Shown in pieces: positions 27,301 to 44,760 of a DNA stretch of 64,000 nucleotides. The stretch is from Mastigias papua. Lineage: Eukaryota > Cnidaria > Scyphozoa > Rhizostomeae > Mastigiidae. Position numbers and translations under genes: made by a program. Below the pieces are notes generated by a model that saw only the letters and a program-made list of their open reading frames with translations, was not told where the DNA came from and ran no database searches. Within the stretch, counting starts at the first letter, position 1. Each line of letters opens with the position of its first letter. Where the stretch lies: NCBI GenBank assembly GCA_964019165.1, contig OZ025267.1, positions 601,001-665,000 on the forward strand, given 5' to 3'.

Positions 27301-30110
27301 CATAGGATGTCTTGACTTTTCAACAAGCAAGAGTATTTTACCTCCTTGAGCTGACTGAGTTAAATTGACTTTAGGGTAGACGGCGTGGACAACTGGACTT
27401 GAAGTTGCTTTCATGTGAATATTGCTAGTTGCATTCAGTTCAGCTGATAGCTTCAAATTACTCAAAGGTCCGATTGTACCTTTGACTGTAGTAGTTACGT
27501 TAGCGGTGTAAGTATCGGCATTTCCAAAGCCTGCAGAATGTAAACTAAGTTGTAGAGCATCTGCTGCCATTGTTTTTGATGTTAAAAAGGATCCAGATTT
27601 TGCCACGACGACATCTGCTAGCCCGAATTGTAAAAACTCAGATGAGACTGTGATGTTGATATTGCTTGCTGGTACAAAACTCGCTGATGAATTGTGAGCT
27701 AGGCTGATTGTAAAGATGATCTTATCACCAACGTTGTAGTAGTAAACAGTTGTGATGATTGGCTTGATTGTTAGGATGAGCGATCCACTGGAAACCTAGA
27801 AATGTTTTTGATTTGAAATAGCTTCAGGGAGGTACAATTGCTGATTAGCTAAAGGGTAGCTCTGTAAGTATGTGAAAGCTGAAGTCCTTTAATGAAGAAA
27901 AATGTTTGGATTTTCTGATACCCACTTTAAATGCATTGGACTTTTTACAGTTGTGAAATACATGATGATAATTTAATTGCTTAGATGAATTACATCATAG
28001 AAGAAATAATGAAACATAGGCGAATATGATTTAGTGCAATTGGTTGAAAGTTTCTTTAAAATTGATATTTATCAACGAAGTAGGGAGAAGTATGAGAACA
28101 AATCTATTGGTAATAAAAGCTATTTGAAAATGTCAAATGGCTATTGATAGTACTCAGACTTACAGATCTTCTTGTCCTGAAGTGAGGAATCAATGTCTTT
28201 CTTCCAGGATAATTTCTTGTGTTGATATGTATGAAAGTTTTTGATGAAACCATTTCTTTTTCATTTGATACACCTATCACTAGTAAATAGTCATCTTTGA
28301 AAGGAGCCGATTCCAGTCTGATTTCTCCTGTGCTTTCATCAACTGAGAATGTACCATCTCCCCCATCAAGAATGGTGTACAGCAGTCTTGCACAACGGCA
28401 CTCCATGCCCTTCTGACACTGCGGGGCATCAGCATCGACTGCCCTTGTGTAGCCCACAGTCAGATTGTCCGACAGGTCGACTTTTGTAAGGTCTGACGTA
28501 AATTTTGGTTGGTGTCTGTTCACTATTGAAAGAGTTCAGAACATGCTAGCCATATAAGTCGTATCACGTAATATCAACACTGATGCAAATACAATTTTAT
28601 ATATATTTACATCCTTGTATATTACCTAAACTAAGAAAGATATTATTGTGAAATCAGATTTTTGTAAATAAAAGCAAGTAAATATTTACACTGCTTCTTC
28701 TCCAAATTCGTGCTATATTAAACTTATACCTTAAAGTGCAAAATCACGAACTAATTTAAAACACAGATTTTGGTATAAAATCATAGTAGACACTTCATTA
28801 GTGTCATTATTTGGGCGCTATGCAATAGGCCTTTAAGTATTTTTGTTCAAGAAAAAATAGTTAGCCATTTTTCCCCATGTCCACCGTAGAAGTAATAGCA
28901 AATAATGTTTACCATATTTGGAGCATGTGGGTCCCGTCCAGCAAGGGAAGCATTTGCATTTTTTCGCTTTGTTGTCACACGATCCTTTCTTGCATTGAAC
29001 TTCAATTACTCTGTAATTTAGATGTTTAAGATGCGAATGATAAACCAAGGAGAATGAGATAAATAACGTAGGAAGGTTGAAAACAGCAGTAATATTTAGC
29101 GTTTTGAACTCTCTGTAAAATTGAAATCATAAAGCAATATTCTCAGTGTGGGTAGAAAGCAGAATGTTTGATGCCAAAACTTACTTCTTGCAACGTTTTT
29201 CACAGTAGCATGTTATGAAAGGACTTTGGATAACAGTCTTAAGAAGATTCATCCAACTTGATTGCCGGGCTGCTTCAAGAAGGCAAGGACATCTTTCCCT
29301 TCCACAAGGGTAATGTTGTACAACATTGCATGGGCGTTTTCCTAAAAATTTAAATAGTATGAAGTATTAAGGTAATTTTGAAATTCATAATGATATCCAT
29401 ATCTTTCATCATCACCAATATCATCAGTATTAAAACTGTTCTTAACATCATTTTTTATCCATTTCGCATGACTGATTCACTTTACTCAGTGTAGCAGTGT
29501 TTCCTCTATATATTTTGCTTATTTCTGGAAATAATTCTGGTGTTTCTTGCAGAATTTCTCCTGTAAGTGACTAAGTCAAAAGATTTATCTGAACTATTAT
29601 TTTTACTAATGGAACTTTTTCACCTGCAACTCTTAAGCGGCAAAATTTCTGTATTTCATTATATAAGTATCAATTCAGCGAATAGCAGATGAGAAATTAA
29701 TTGAAAACTTTTCCAAAGTCCGCGTTGCCCAGGGCTGTGTTTACTCAATTAGGAATAGAATTCATTGCTCAAATGCAGCAGTTCGCCATAACTTTCCAAC
29801 TGCAACTAACATGGTGAGTTAATGAACTTTCTCATGTGCACAATAAGAGAGAAATCTAGTTTTTGAAAAAACTGTCTAAAAGTTGATGAATCATAGATAA
29901 TTTAAAACGGAGTTAACGCGATAATACCCCCTTAATTATTGCTATTTCTGTTTTTGGTTTTGGGATAAATGCAAGTTACATTGTCCCCATCATAATTTGA
30001 TTATTTTTTGCAAGAAAAGAGAACATTGAAATGAACTTACCGGCAAGAGGTTTGGCACTGACATGTAGAATGAAAGCCACAGATATAACGAAGTTCCATT
30101 TAAGTCGCAT
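18366..30110 (-). CDS. Large secreted protein: signal peptide, EGF-like, cadherin-like domain and duplicated beta-sandwich-like modules (family unknown)
   Basis: Sixteen exons join in frame to about 1133 residues: 30110-30041, 29341-29185, 29010-28913, 28522-28164, 27795-27342, 25872-25631, 24378-24220, 23347-23083, 22892-22621, 22285-21882, 21508-21328, 20853-20634, 19433-19284, 19119-19048, 18972-18745, 18436-18366 (stop TAA). Residues 1-19 form a signal peptide. Residues 24-108 are Cys-rich and end EGF-like (C-K-C-F-P-C-W-T-G-P-T-C). Residues 108-210 resemble a cadherin repeat (A-V-D-A-D, L-Y-T-I-L-D-G-G, F-S-V-D-E-S-T-G-E-I), followed by R-T-R-R, a possible furin site. Residues 228-960 contain DUF11-like beta-rich segments, and HWVG.GL....-WV..Q occurs twice (about 482 and 795). 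The tail is Gly/Trp/Lys-rich. No membrane helix or GPI-like end is visible. The extracellular role is inferred. Exons 13-14 rest on weaker splice choices. Confidence 0.7.
20960..21320. repeat. Possible MITE or dispersed repeat in an intron
   Basis: The short motifs AAAACGGAGCTA and GTGTGAACA recur several times in both orientations, for example TTCACATTAGTCC near 21000 and TATGGACGTAGTC near 21300. The block is more CpG-rich than its surroundings. The boundaries are uncertain. Confidence 0.4.
24781..25028. repeat. Foldback repeat family, copy 2
   Basis: Long inverted arms (about 24781-24870 and 24910-25007) start with ACTACAGC and include GAAAAAGCGGCACC, ACTGAAAAGC and a GTCGGATAGCGA block. 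The right end runs into AAAGTTCTGAAGTGCCAACAG, the family terminus. It lies in an intron of the secreted-protein gene. Confidence 0.85.
26180..27341. other. Intron without recognisable features
   Basis: Long intron of the secreted-protein gene with a C-rich run near 26766-26785. Nothing coding or structured is recognised. Confidence 0.4.
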
Positions 30111-30659
30111 TTTGTCTGGTATAAAGCAAAGCACTTGCGTAGCTTGTAGATGGACTTTCCTTTGGTAACGAGTAACACCTGCAAATGGGGAATGTCTTAT
30201 GGAAATCAGCATTTGAAAGGAGGAATACGGGTGGCAAATACAATGTTTACCAATATCGTCTCATCTTGAATCACAGGCTACTCATATCCTGAATTATTAA
30301 TCATTTGCACATTTGTACGCCGGTATCATTAAATTATTCCAAGATCTATTACTTTCAAATTTCTTACATCTTAATTTTGCAGGTAGAAAGCAAAAATATG
30401 TTCACTTATCGGGGTTGAGAATTACTGTTTGAGGATTCATAAAATTCAGTTTCAAAAACCTGCATGCGTATGTGACGGAATTATAATATTACTGTCTCCT
30501 GGATTAATTCGTTGATCGGCAGAGGACCTGAACTACGAAAGCAAACCTTCATTTATGAATGTAGTCTCAACTGTAATAACTTTAATCAAATCCATTGAAA
30601 ATACAAACTGGTAAATAGCCTAAAACCTATTAATCCAACTTTAGCAGATATGCCTAACC

Positions 30660-31220
30660 ATATCATCATCATAGTCATCATAATTATCATCACCATAATC
30701 ATCTTCATCATCTTCATGATCATGATCATGATGACCATCATCATGATTATCATTATGATCACCATCACCATCATCATCTTTTCCCGTACGCCCCTTACGG
30801 GGCCTAGGCTGACCCTGGGGTCAGTGTCGCCTTCAAATTGTTTAGAAGAGGTGACTGAGTCGGCTACACTCAATCCACTCTGTTACAACAACAGCTACTT
30901 ATCAGAACTGCAGCCTGAAGCTGCTGTGCCTGACTTTCACTGAAGGAGCCTGGTTGGACAGTTTGCCACAGGTCGTCAACATCTGCCCCAATTCTGAATC
31001 TCTGCGAAATGAATCACTATCAACTTAAGGGCAGTGTCTCTCTGTGCCCGCTTGCCACCACGAGGAGGTCTCCAACCATGGGCTAGCCACCACCATCATC
31101 ATCATCATCATCATCATCACCATCATCATCATCACCATCATCATCATGATCATCATGATCATTATCTCCATCACCATCATCATCATCATCATCACCCCCA
31201 TCATCATCATCATCGTCAAA
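30660..31220. repeat. GC-richer repeat block between two (ATC)n microsatellites
   Basis: (ATC)/(CAT) runs at about 30660-30780 and 31090-31215 flank a 310-bp block with much higher GC. The block starts with a short hairpin (GCCCCTTACGGGGC) and ends in a CCACCATCATC run that grades into the microsatellite. This fits a non-LTR element end with an ATC tail inserted in, or generating, the microsatellite. The poly-His frame over it is a by-product of the CAT repeat. Confidence 0.6.
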
Positions 31221-31479
31221 AGTTTCTTGTCACGTCACTGCTGGTAGATCGCCTCCACAGAATTTTCCATGCCACTCTATCTTTGCCTTTTTGCGTTCAG
31301 GCAGCGTCTGTTTCCTTTACTCTCCATTCCTTCATTATCTCTTTGGTTTCCCTCTGTCATGGTTTCTTTCTCTTGGATATACTTTGCGCTGATCTTTGCC
31401 TATCTCTGGTTCTCACTCTCCTGCTTTTTGTTCAGAACACTTGCCTCTACTGCTTTTTGGTGACGTATATTAGATAACA

Positions 31480-34440
31480 AACCAATTCCAGCATTTCAAC
31501 ATCATGATGTTGTTGTTAACAATGACACAAATCATTTTACTTGCAACTGTTGCTGCTTATAATTGTACATGATTTGGGCAGGCCCGTAGTCAACGTGATT
31601 TTGTTGGAGGGGGGGGGGTACAGTTATTCTCAGCATAGCAAGTATCAATCAGCTGGGGGGCCTTGTTTCTCCAAGTGGCATTCAAAGTGCATCAAATTAC
31701 ATGATATGGACTGAAGTCTGACATATAATACAAATTGATGCGAAAAATAATTTCAAGTGCTATATTTCTAAAAGGGGCACTGGGCCATTTTTGGAATTCC
31801 AGGAAGAGCCTTGTTCCACTAGGTCATTGAAATGCCGCTCATTACAGAGACGAATCAAAGACCCTCTGAGAACAAATTTATTTTGCTGTCTGACAGTTGA
31901 TGTTAAAGTAGATATGGAAGATGGGGTGTTTACAACAATGCACAAGAGGAACGTAATTTCTTTCCAGATACGAAAACTTGTCTTTTGGAGGAGAAGGAAC
32001 GTTCTTCCAGAAAGAGATAGGATGGGAGTTGAGTACGGAAATGGATTGACATTCCAGTTCCATACTCTGAAGCAATCAAAGTAACGATAAAGAATGGCTT
32101 AACATCAATAAGTACCCTCCTCCTACCCCCCCCCCCAACTCAATTTCTGGCTAGCATTTCGCGATCAGTTGTCGATGTAGAACTTGCATTAGATAAACAT
32201 CACAAGTCATCCCCAGCAAAAAGTTATGAAATGTGTAAGATAAATTTCTTCAGCATATCTACAGGAAGAGGTTTCTTAAGACGAGGGATTATATTAAATC
32301 ATCCTAGAAAATCAAGTGCCATAAACAGTGTGTAAAGAATATTTCATGAATTTGATGTACTAGAATTTCATTAAATATGATTGATAATCATGTTGCAACG
32401 TTTATTGAACTAACCATCTCCAGAGCGTTGCATGTTGTTTCTATTGAAACAAAAAAGCTATAATTCAGTGACACAGAAAAAGAGATTGGTGTATTGGCCT
32501 AAAATTTTTATTACTCGCAGCTTCAGAGTTATGGAAAGTAAACTTACATTAAATATTAAGCTTGATTGGAAATGCGCTCAGAAATTATTAATTGACTTTG
32601 TATATAGGAATAAGCCCCTTATTGAATCTAAATAGGCCAAGCCTTATATACCATTAGAGTGAATTGAAAAGCGATAGCAAGGTGGCTTTGACGTCAAAGA
32701 ATCAGCACCGCGTGTAAAAGATAGTAAGCAAGGTGTTGCAAAGTGAAATATAAAAACGCTGCTTTGGAGGAGCATTCAAGGTCTGCTAGATCTAAAATGA
32801 CAATCTTTAAGTCCCTCCATCGACTGGCTCTGCGATACCTGTCCGAAATCTTCACTTGCAGCTGAACTGATCTAACAGTACCCAAGAAGTATAGGCAAGC
32901 AATGGGCAAAAATGTTTTCTTACACAGCGAGACTATTACAGAACAGCACTCCAGATGATACAGCCCGGCATCCTACCAAAATAGTTTCAAAAACTGATTT
33001 ATGAAATAGCTAATATATTTTATATTACTCTATTTCCAATCTGAACTAGGATATTAACTTGCAAAAATATTTCATACCAAATCTTTTAGCTCTTAGCTAG
33101 AAACGTTAACTCTTATTTTTTATAATTCTTTGAAGAAGGGACAAAAATCAAGTCAATATTATTGAGACTGGTAATAGGAGTCGTTTAAAAGTAATGATCC
33201 ATGGTTAATTGATGATACCTCCTTTCCTGCTAGCTTTGATATGCATGTCCTTTGAAATATCGGTGAATTTCCGAAACTTAACTGTTTTGATATGGTTGCA
33301 ATGAAGCCAACATGCTTAACATAGGTCAGTTAGTGCCGACCACCTGTCTGTTTATTTTAGGGGAGTCAAGCAGTCTAGGGCGAAGCTTCGAGGGGAAATG
33401 TTAGCAACAACGCTCTAAAACCTCCCCTGTCTTGTAACTTATCATGAGCAACCACTTCCTTTGCCCCCTAGTGTCCACCATTCGTTTCAATCTTTCAAGC
33501 GTACGGCTTATCTGTAGTTTTTAACATCTGGTTTGTCAGCGGTTGGTCAGCAGAGTGAAAATTTCCTTGATCTAGCTTGTTAAGAAGTTGGCTCCTTGGG
33601 AGTCACACCTTCTCTCTATATCAATGCAGTCAGAAAACGATATTTTCAAGCAATTTCCATGAAAACAATTTAAATGCATTACATATTTATTACCGAAAAG
33701 TCTGCTATGTTTAATTAATTATGTTGATGGAGTTTGAGCAGTAAAAATTTCGGAACAGAATTCCTACCTGATCTTAATATATGGAACTATCACATATTTT
33801 GATTTGTGATAAAAAGTATCTGCAGAATCTACTTTGATTTCTGGAAGACAACTGCTTCAAATCTATATTATTCTCTGAACCGTTAATTTTGGTTTTAGCT
33901 TTGCATACTGTTTTCATTACTGTAAGTTTAGACTATTTCTTTAATATGATGTACCTTAATGAAATTTTACACGAGTTAATGTATTTCTGCTAAAATGCTA
34001 TTTAATCTCATGTAAATTAACTTAGTTGTAGGTAAGCAATGCATCATGATTTAATCAATGAGCAAATACACATCTTTTTATCAGAAACTGCTAAAAAAGT
34101 TAAGAAAGTTCAGTACTGAATTTTTGAGAAGTAGAAAAGTTGATTAGTTATATACTTCCAAAATTAAAATATTCATTTACGACAACAATCACTTTTATTT
34201 AATTGTATAAATTTCGTGTTGTAACTTGCGCGTTAGAGTGTTGTGTTTGCGTAGTGTCTGTCTGTCTGTGTTACAATGTAGAGTTCACAAACTCAGGTAT
34301 TCTTGCTAAGAAAGTCTTAGTCCTGAAAGCATGAAGAAAGTTTCAATCCTGGAATCATGAAGAAGCTAAGAAAGTTTCAATACTAAGTTAAATAAACTTT
34401 TTATAAAAAACGTGTAAGAGGAATGCAATCAAGTGGGATC
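31480..34440. other. Intergenic region, no gene recognised
   Basis: AT-rich, with G- and C-homopolymers near 31608 and 32129. Some sizeable open frames exist (for example 31791-32084), but they show no known motif and no splice context. Confidence 0.45.
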
Positions 34441-34455
34441 ATTTCTTCAGCAAAC

Positions 34456-34742
34456 TGAAAAGCTTTTTTCATCAGACACTTATCAGAATAGGAAACTTTG
34501 GATAACGACCGAAAGATGAGGTAAATTATTTAGCCAGAATTCGATAGATTCACGTGATTTGATGAATGCTGCGTCCAGTTGGTCATATATTTGGCCAATG
34601 GGCACCTATGTGCAATCTTTTAATTGAAGAGTCCATGGGAATTTGATATTCTGACGAGTGTCGGACGAAAATAGCCTTTCAGTATGTTAAGAGAATGTTC
34701 CTGCTTTCTCGAGCCATCGTGAAGTTCTGTGGTACCAACAGG
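34456..34742. repeat. Foldback repeat family, copy 3
   Basis: The left part (CTGAAAAGCTTTTTTCATCA, then GATAACGACCGAAAG) and the right part (GACGAGTGTCGGACGAAAAT, then CTTTCAGTATGTTAAG) match copy 2 in inverted order. The right terminus is GTGAAGTTCTGTGGTACCAA followed by CAG. The interior of about 170 bp is not shared. Confidence 0.8.
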
Positions 34743-35450
34743 CTATTCCCGAATGGAATAACGCGCAGGGGATCCTTATTTAAAGTTTCTTACTCCCATC
34801 AGGGTCTACATCTGCCCTTTATCAGCAATAAACTATTCACTGTCAAACCCGCCCAGAGATTGCATGGGACCTGTAGTAATTGGACAAAGCAGGGGCACTG
34901 GGAAATAATGATGAACCCGGGGTAACCTACCCTACTTGTAGACGGTCAAATGAAAGAGTGTTCGAACAATAGCATAATAAACTATTTGAGGAAGATTTTA
35001 TGGATGATTTCGCTGAATGACTGCTTTATTTTTTTACTTCCCTTGTTTTAATACGTAACACATACGTATATGTATTTTATTTTTTGTTCTGTGGAATGCA
35101 AGATCCTAGATTTTACAGCAGACATTGACAACACTATTGCTATGAAAGTATCTTAGATGTTGTGAGACAATTTCACAATAACAGTGTTTTTAATGTTTGC
35201 TTTAAAAATAGTAGGCCCTGCATTCCATTGGTCCACCAATCCTCCTCGCGCCACAATAGTGAGAATCGAAAACTTCCTGAAACTGTTTCGCGCCATGTCT
35301 CTTATTGGCAGTTGCTGTTGTCGTCTATGGGTTGGCGGCAGTGGTTGGCGGAATTAGGCAGAAAGAGGCTGGGAAAGCTTAGGGCATCAGAGGATGCAAT
35401 TATGAAGACTTAAGCAGCTGCAGACCGGCGGAGAAACATATTTTCTTATC

Positions 35451-41729
<6,279 letters not shown>

Positions 41730-41879
41730 TTTTCACGAAGTATCTTCATTCAATTGTAGTTTTCTTATCTGTCATTTCTTTTCACAAATTTCATACATCT
41801 TTTATCGGTTGGTTTCTATTGTAGATATTGGTATTTTTCATTGGAAAGTTATGATTTGAGTTCTTTTGTCATTTTTGTA

Positions 41880-42954
41880 CTTATTGTCTATTCTACCAAA
41901 CACGTACTGTTGATGTTAGGTCCAGGCACATACTGTTAGTTTTAACTCAATCCCAGCAAGGTGCAGAAATAAATTGGAACACATGTGCTGTGTAGACGTA
42001 CTTCTGATAGGATTTAACATTGGATGTATATAGATGTTTCCCGAATACATAAATGTTTGTACTGTGTCTTAACTCCTATTGACAATACAAACAGCATGAA
42101 TTTTACGCAATCGACGTAGTTGATTCTTTTCTGTTTTGAAGTTAGACAGACAGATCAGCACTACACAAACACAACGCTGAAATACATAGATCATCACGTG
42201 AAATCTATGTAACTGCAATAAAAAAGATAATGGGCTTCCATGGACATTAGGAATATATGAATTTGTATGCTTCCTTAATTCTCAGAAGGCCAGCACTGAA
42301 CTTTCTTAACTCTTTGAGCAATCGAGTATTACTTTTTTTATAAACCACTTTAGTCACGAAAAGTGTGTATTGACAGCCGACTTTTGTTTTGCGGTTCTGT
42401 TTGATTTCCAAATCAGATTGGGTAATAAAAATAGTAATCCCCATTTGCGCTTGCAAATTTGCTTAAGTGCATCGTCAATGTTTTTTATTTTAATCATTAA
42501 TCACTGAGAATTTTATTCTTAGTACCTTAGGGCTATACACGTAGCTTTATCTTCTTGTTTTTGCACTAAGATGCATAGATATGTCACTTCTTAACTTGAA
42601 ATGCAGTTTTGCTTTGATTTTTAAGCGAATTTTTGTCTCTATCCTGTAATTTATTCAGAACTTGCATTATCACAGTGTATTCCCAATAATCTCATTGCGC
42701 ATGTTGTGATTAAATGCAACCATCTTTGAGTCTGCCACATGAAAAATAATAATAATAATAATAATAACTAATATTTTGACAGGTTAACTTGTTCAGACTT
42801 AAACAGTCTGCTATCCTTCAAGGACGTTGTTTCCTACCTATTAACAATCAGTAATAACTATAGATAGTTAAAAATAAATAGAAAAGAGATAGTTAAAAGC
42901 CTACAAGAAAGAGGATAAAAGTGTAATTAGTGTCCAATACATCTCCCTTGGAAT
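41880..42954. other. Intergenic region, no gene recognised
   Basis: AT-rich sequence after AMDHD2. A possible polyadenylation signal AATAAA lies at 41968-41973. An (AAT)n run is at 42741-42768. Confidence 0.45.
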
Positions 42955-43212
42955 CTACAGAGTCTTAGATAGTTTCAGTCTCTTTTTGAATAATAAGATG
43001 GATGTTTCCTCGCGAATAGATTTTTCCAGTCGATTATAAATGCATGCCCCTTGGTAGGCAAACGACTTTTTCACGGTTTCAGTGCGCCGTTTTGGTAGGC
43101 AAACATATATGCCATTACCTCTCGTGTTTATTTTATGGTGATTTATTTTAAAGTAGCTATTTAGACCTGTGGGTAGCAGATTATGCAGTGACTTAATTGC
43201 ATCAATTGCCAT
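42955..43212 (-). pseudogene. LINE reverse-transcriptase C-terminal fragment
   Basis: The minus-strand frame contains L-P-T-G-L-N-S-Y-F, N-T-R-G-N-G-I-Y-V, K-K-S-F-A-Y-Q-G-A and a Phe/Lys/Arg-rich end. This is the usual layout of the last ~80 residues of LINE ORF2, as at 16840. No catalytic part is attached. Confidence 0.7.
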
Positions 43213-44760
43213 CCTTGTATTCCGTGTTTTCCTTGAAGCTCTTATATAGAAAGCTTGTCCTGATCCGAAATAAAAGCACCCCTTTTGCAGGATTCATTGT
43301 GAAGTCAGTTCTCTTATTATCAGGTTGGAGTTCTGAGAAAAATATCCTGTTTATGTAGTGAAACTTGTATGTGAATAGGCATTTGTTGAGAAGTAATGAT
43401 GAGCTGACGGATGCGCTAAAATAGTATTGTGTTATTAATAGGATGAAAGTCAATTAGTTAAAGCCATTTTACAATAAAAATTTTCCACCTGTAATGGACA
43501 AAAAATCACAAGATTGCAAGATGTACTCCAATTTATACGAAGTCTTTAAAAGGATTGAATTTATCAAGCGAAAAACATTCTGGAACAGTGACGCACTTTG
43601 TCTGCAGAACATCCTTCGTGTTTGTTGTATAAGATGTCATAATAACTTTCCATTGAAAAAACCGCTTCATCTCCTGTTAAAGTAAAAACTTGTCTCTCAG
43701 TGAGTATAGTATATTTTGCTATTGTAAAGAGCTCTTTTCAGCTCATGGTATGATACGACACAGTTTTGTGTCACTTTTAATGAACTGTTTTTCAAATTCC
43801 TCAAACATCTTTGCTTGGTTGTAAATGGACATACTGAAACTCACCTCGAGCCCATTATTACTGCCTCGAGATCACGAATTCAACTCGGAAAAGTTAGTAT
43901 CCATGTTGGGACAATTGAGATACCAAAAATGCTACATAATGATACTCTATAGAGAGGCAATCAGCTAATTGTTGCCATATCGACGAATATTGCATTTAGG
44001 CCAGTAGAGAGCTGCACTGGATTGGGGGGAGGCACAGATGTAGAAACCCAATAAAGAGCTGGACAGTACTGCATGCCACAAATTTACACAAAGATATAAA
44101 ACAGCATGTGCAAAAATAGCCGTTTTCAATGGGTACTGAGTTGGAAAATGGGGTCTAGGGGCTTGTCCCCAGAACATTTTTCTAGGTAACGCCCTAAAAA
44201 CGTCTTAAATCACCCTTTTGCAAAATATAATGTATGTGTTTTAATCATTGATTTTCATGCTAAGAAAAAGAACCCTGTTTCATCCCTCAACCTGGTGTTT
44301 CATCAGCCAAATATATGCGCTGTAATAATCCAGGAGTCTAGAATGGGTAAAGGTCAATTCAGAAATGACTGAAAGGTGCAGTTTTGAGCACTTCTCTATG
44401 TAACCTAGGTGAATTATTGGGGGGGGGGGGGGGGCAATGTTTCACTTCTCTAAATGTATACTGGCATGATTACGTGTCTCGCCAATTTCATAATATCTGC
44501 AGAAGATTACAAATAATTGTTTATTTTGAAAAATTGGTATTGGGTAATTTCCCACGGCACAACTGAGCATCTCTCACGGCACACTGGTGTGCCGCCGCTC
44601 AGAGTCGCACTGAACAGAACACACAGTATTGTAAACAAGTGAGCTTGGAGTTATCCTCTGCGGTGGCACTTACTTTTGCCTGCCCGCATGGCCTGAGATG
44701 GAGTGGTGAATTTGTTATATCTACAAGATTTGCTTTTGAAGAAATTATTGGACAGCCGAT

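Noticed and set aside
31034..31477. 147-codon frame with a poly-His run
   Set aside because: The His run is the CAT microsatellite. The rest is hydrophobic with no start context or similarity, and overlapping frames are equally open.
31791..32084. 97-codon plus-strand frame rich in Arg
   Set aside because: No known motif, no codon or splice support, and an antisense frame of similar quality. It may be old transposon sequence.
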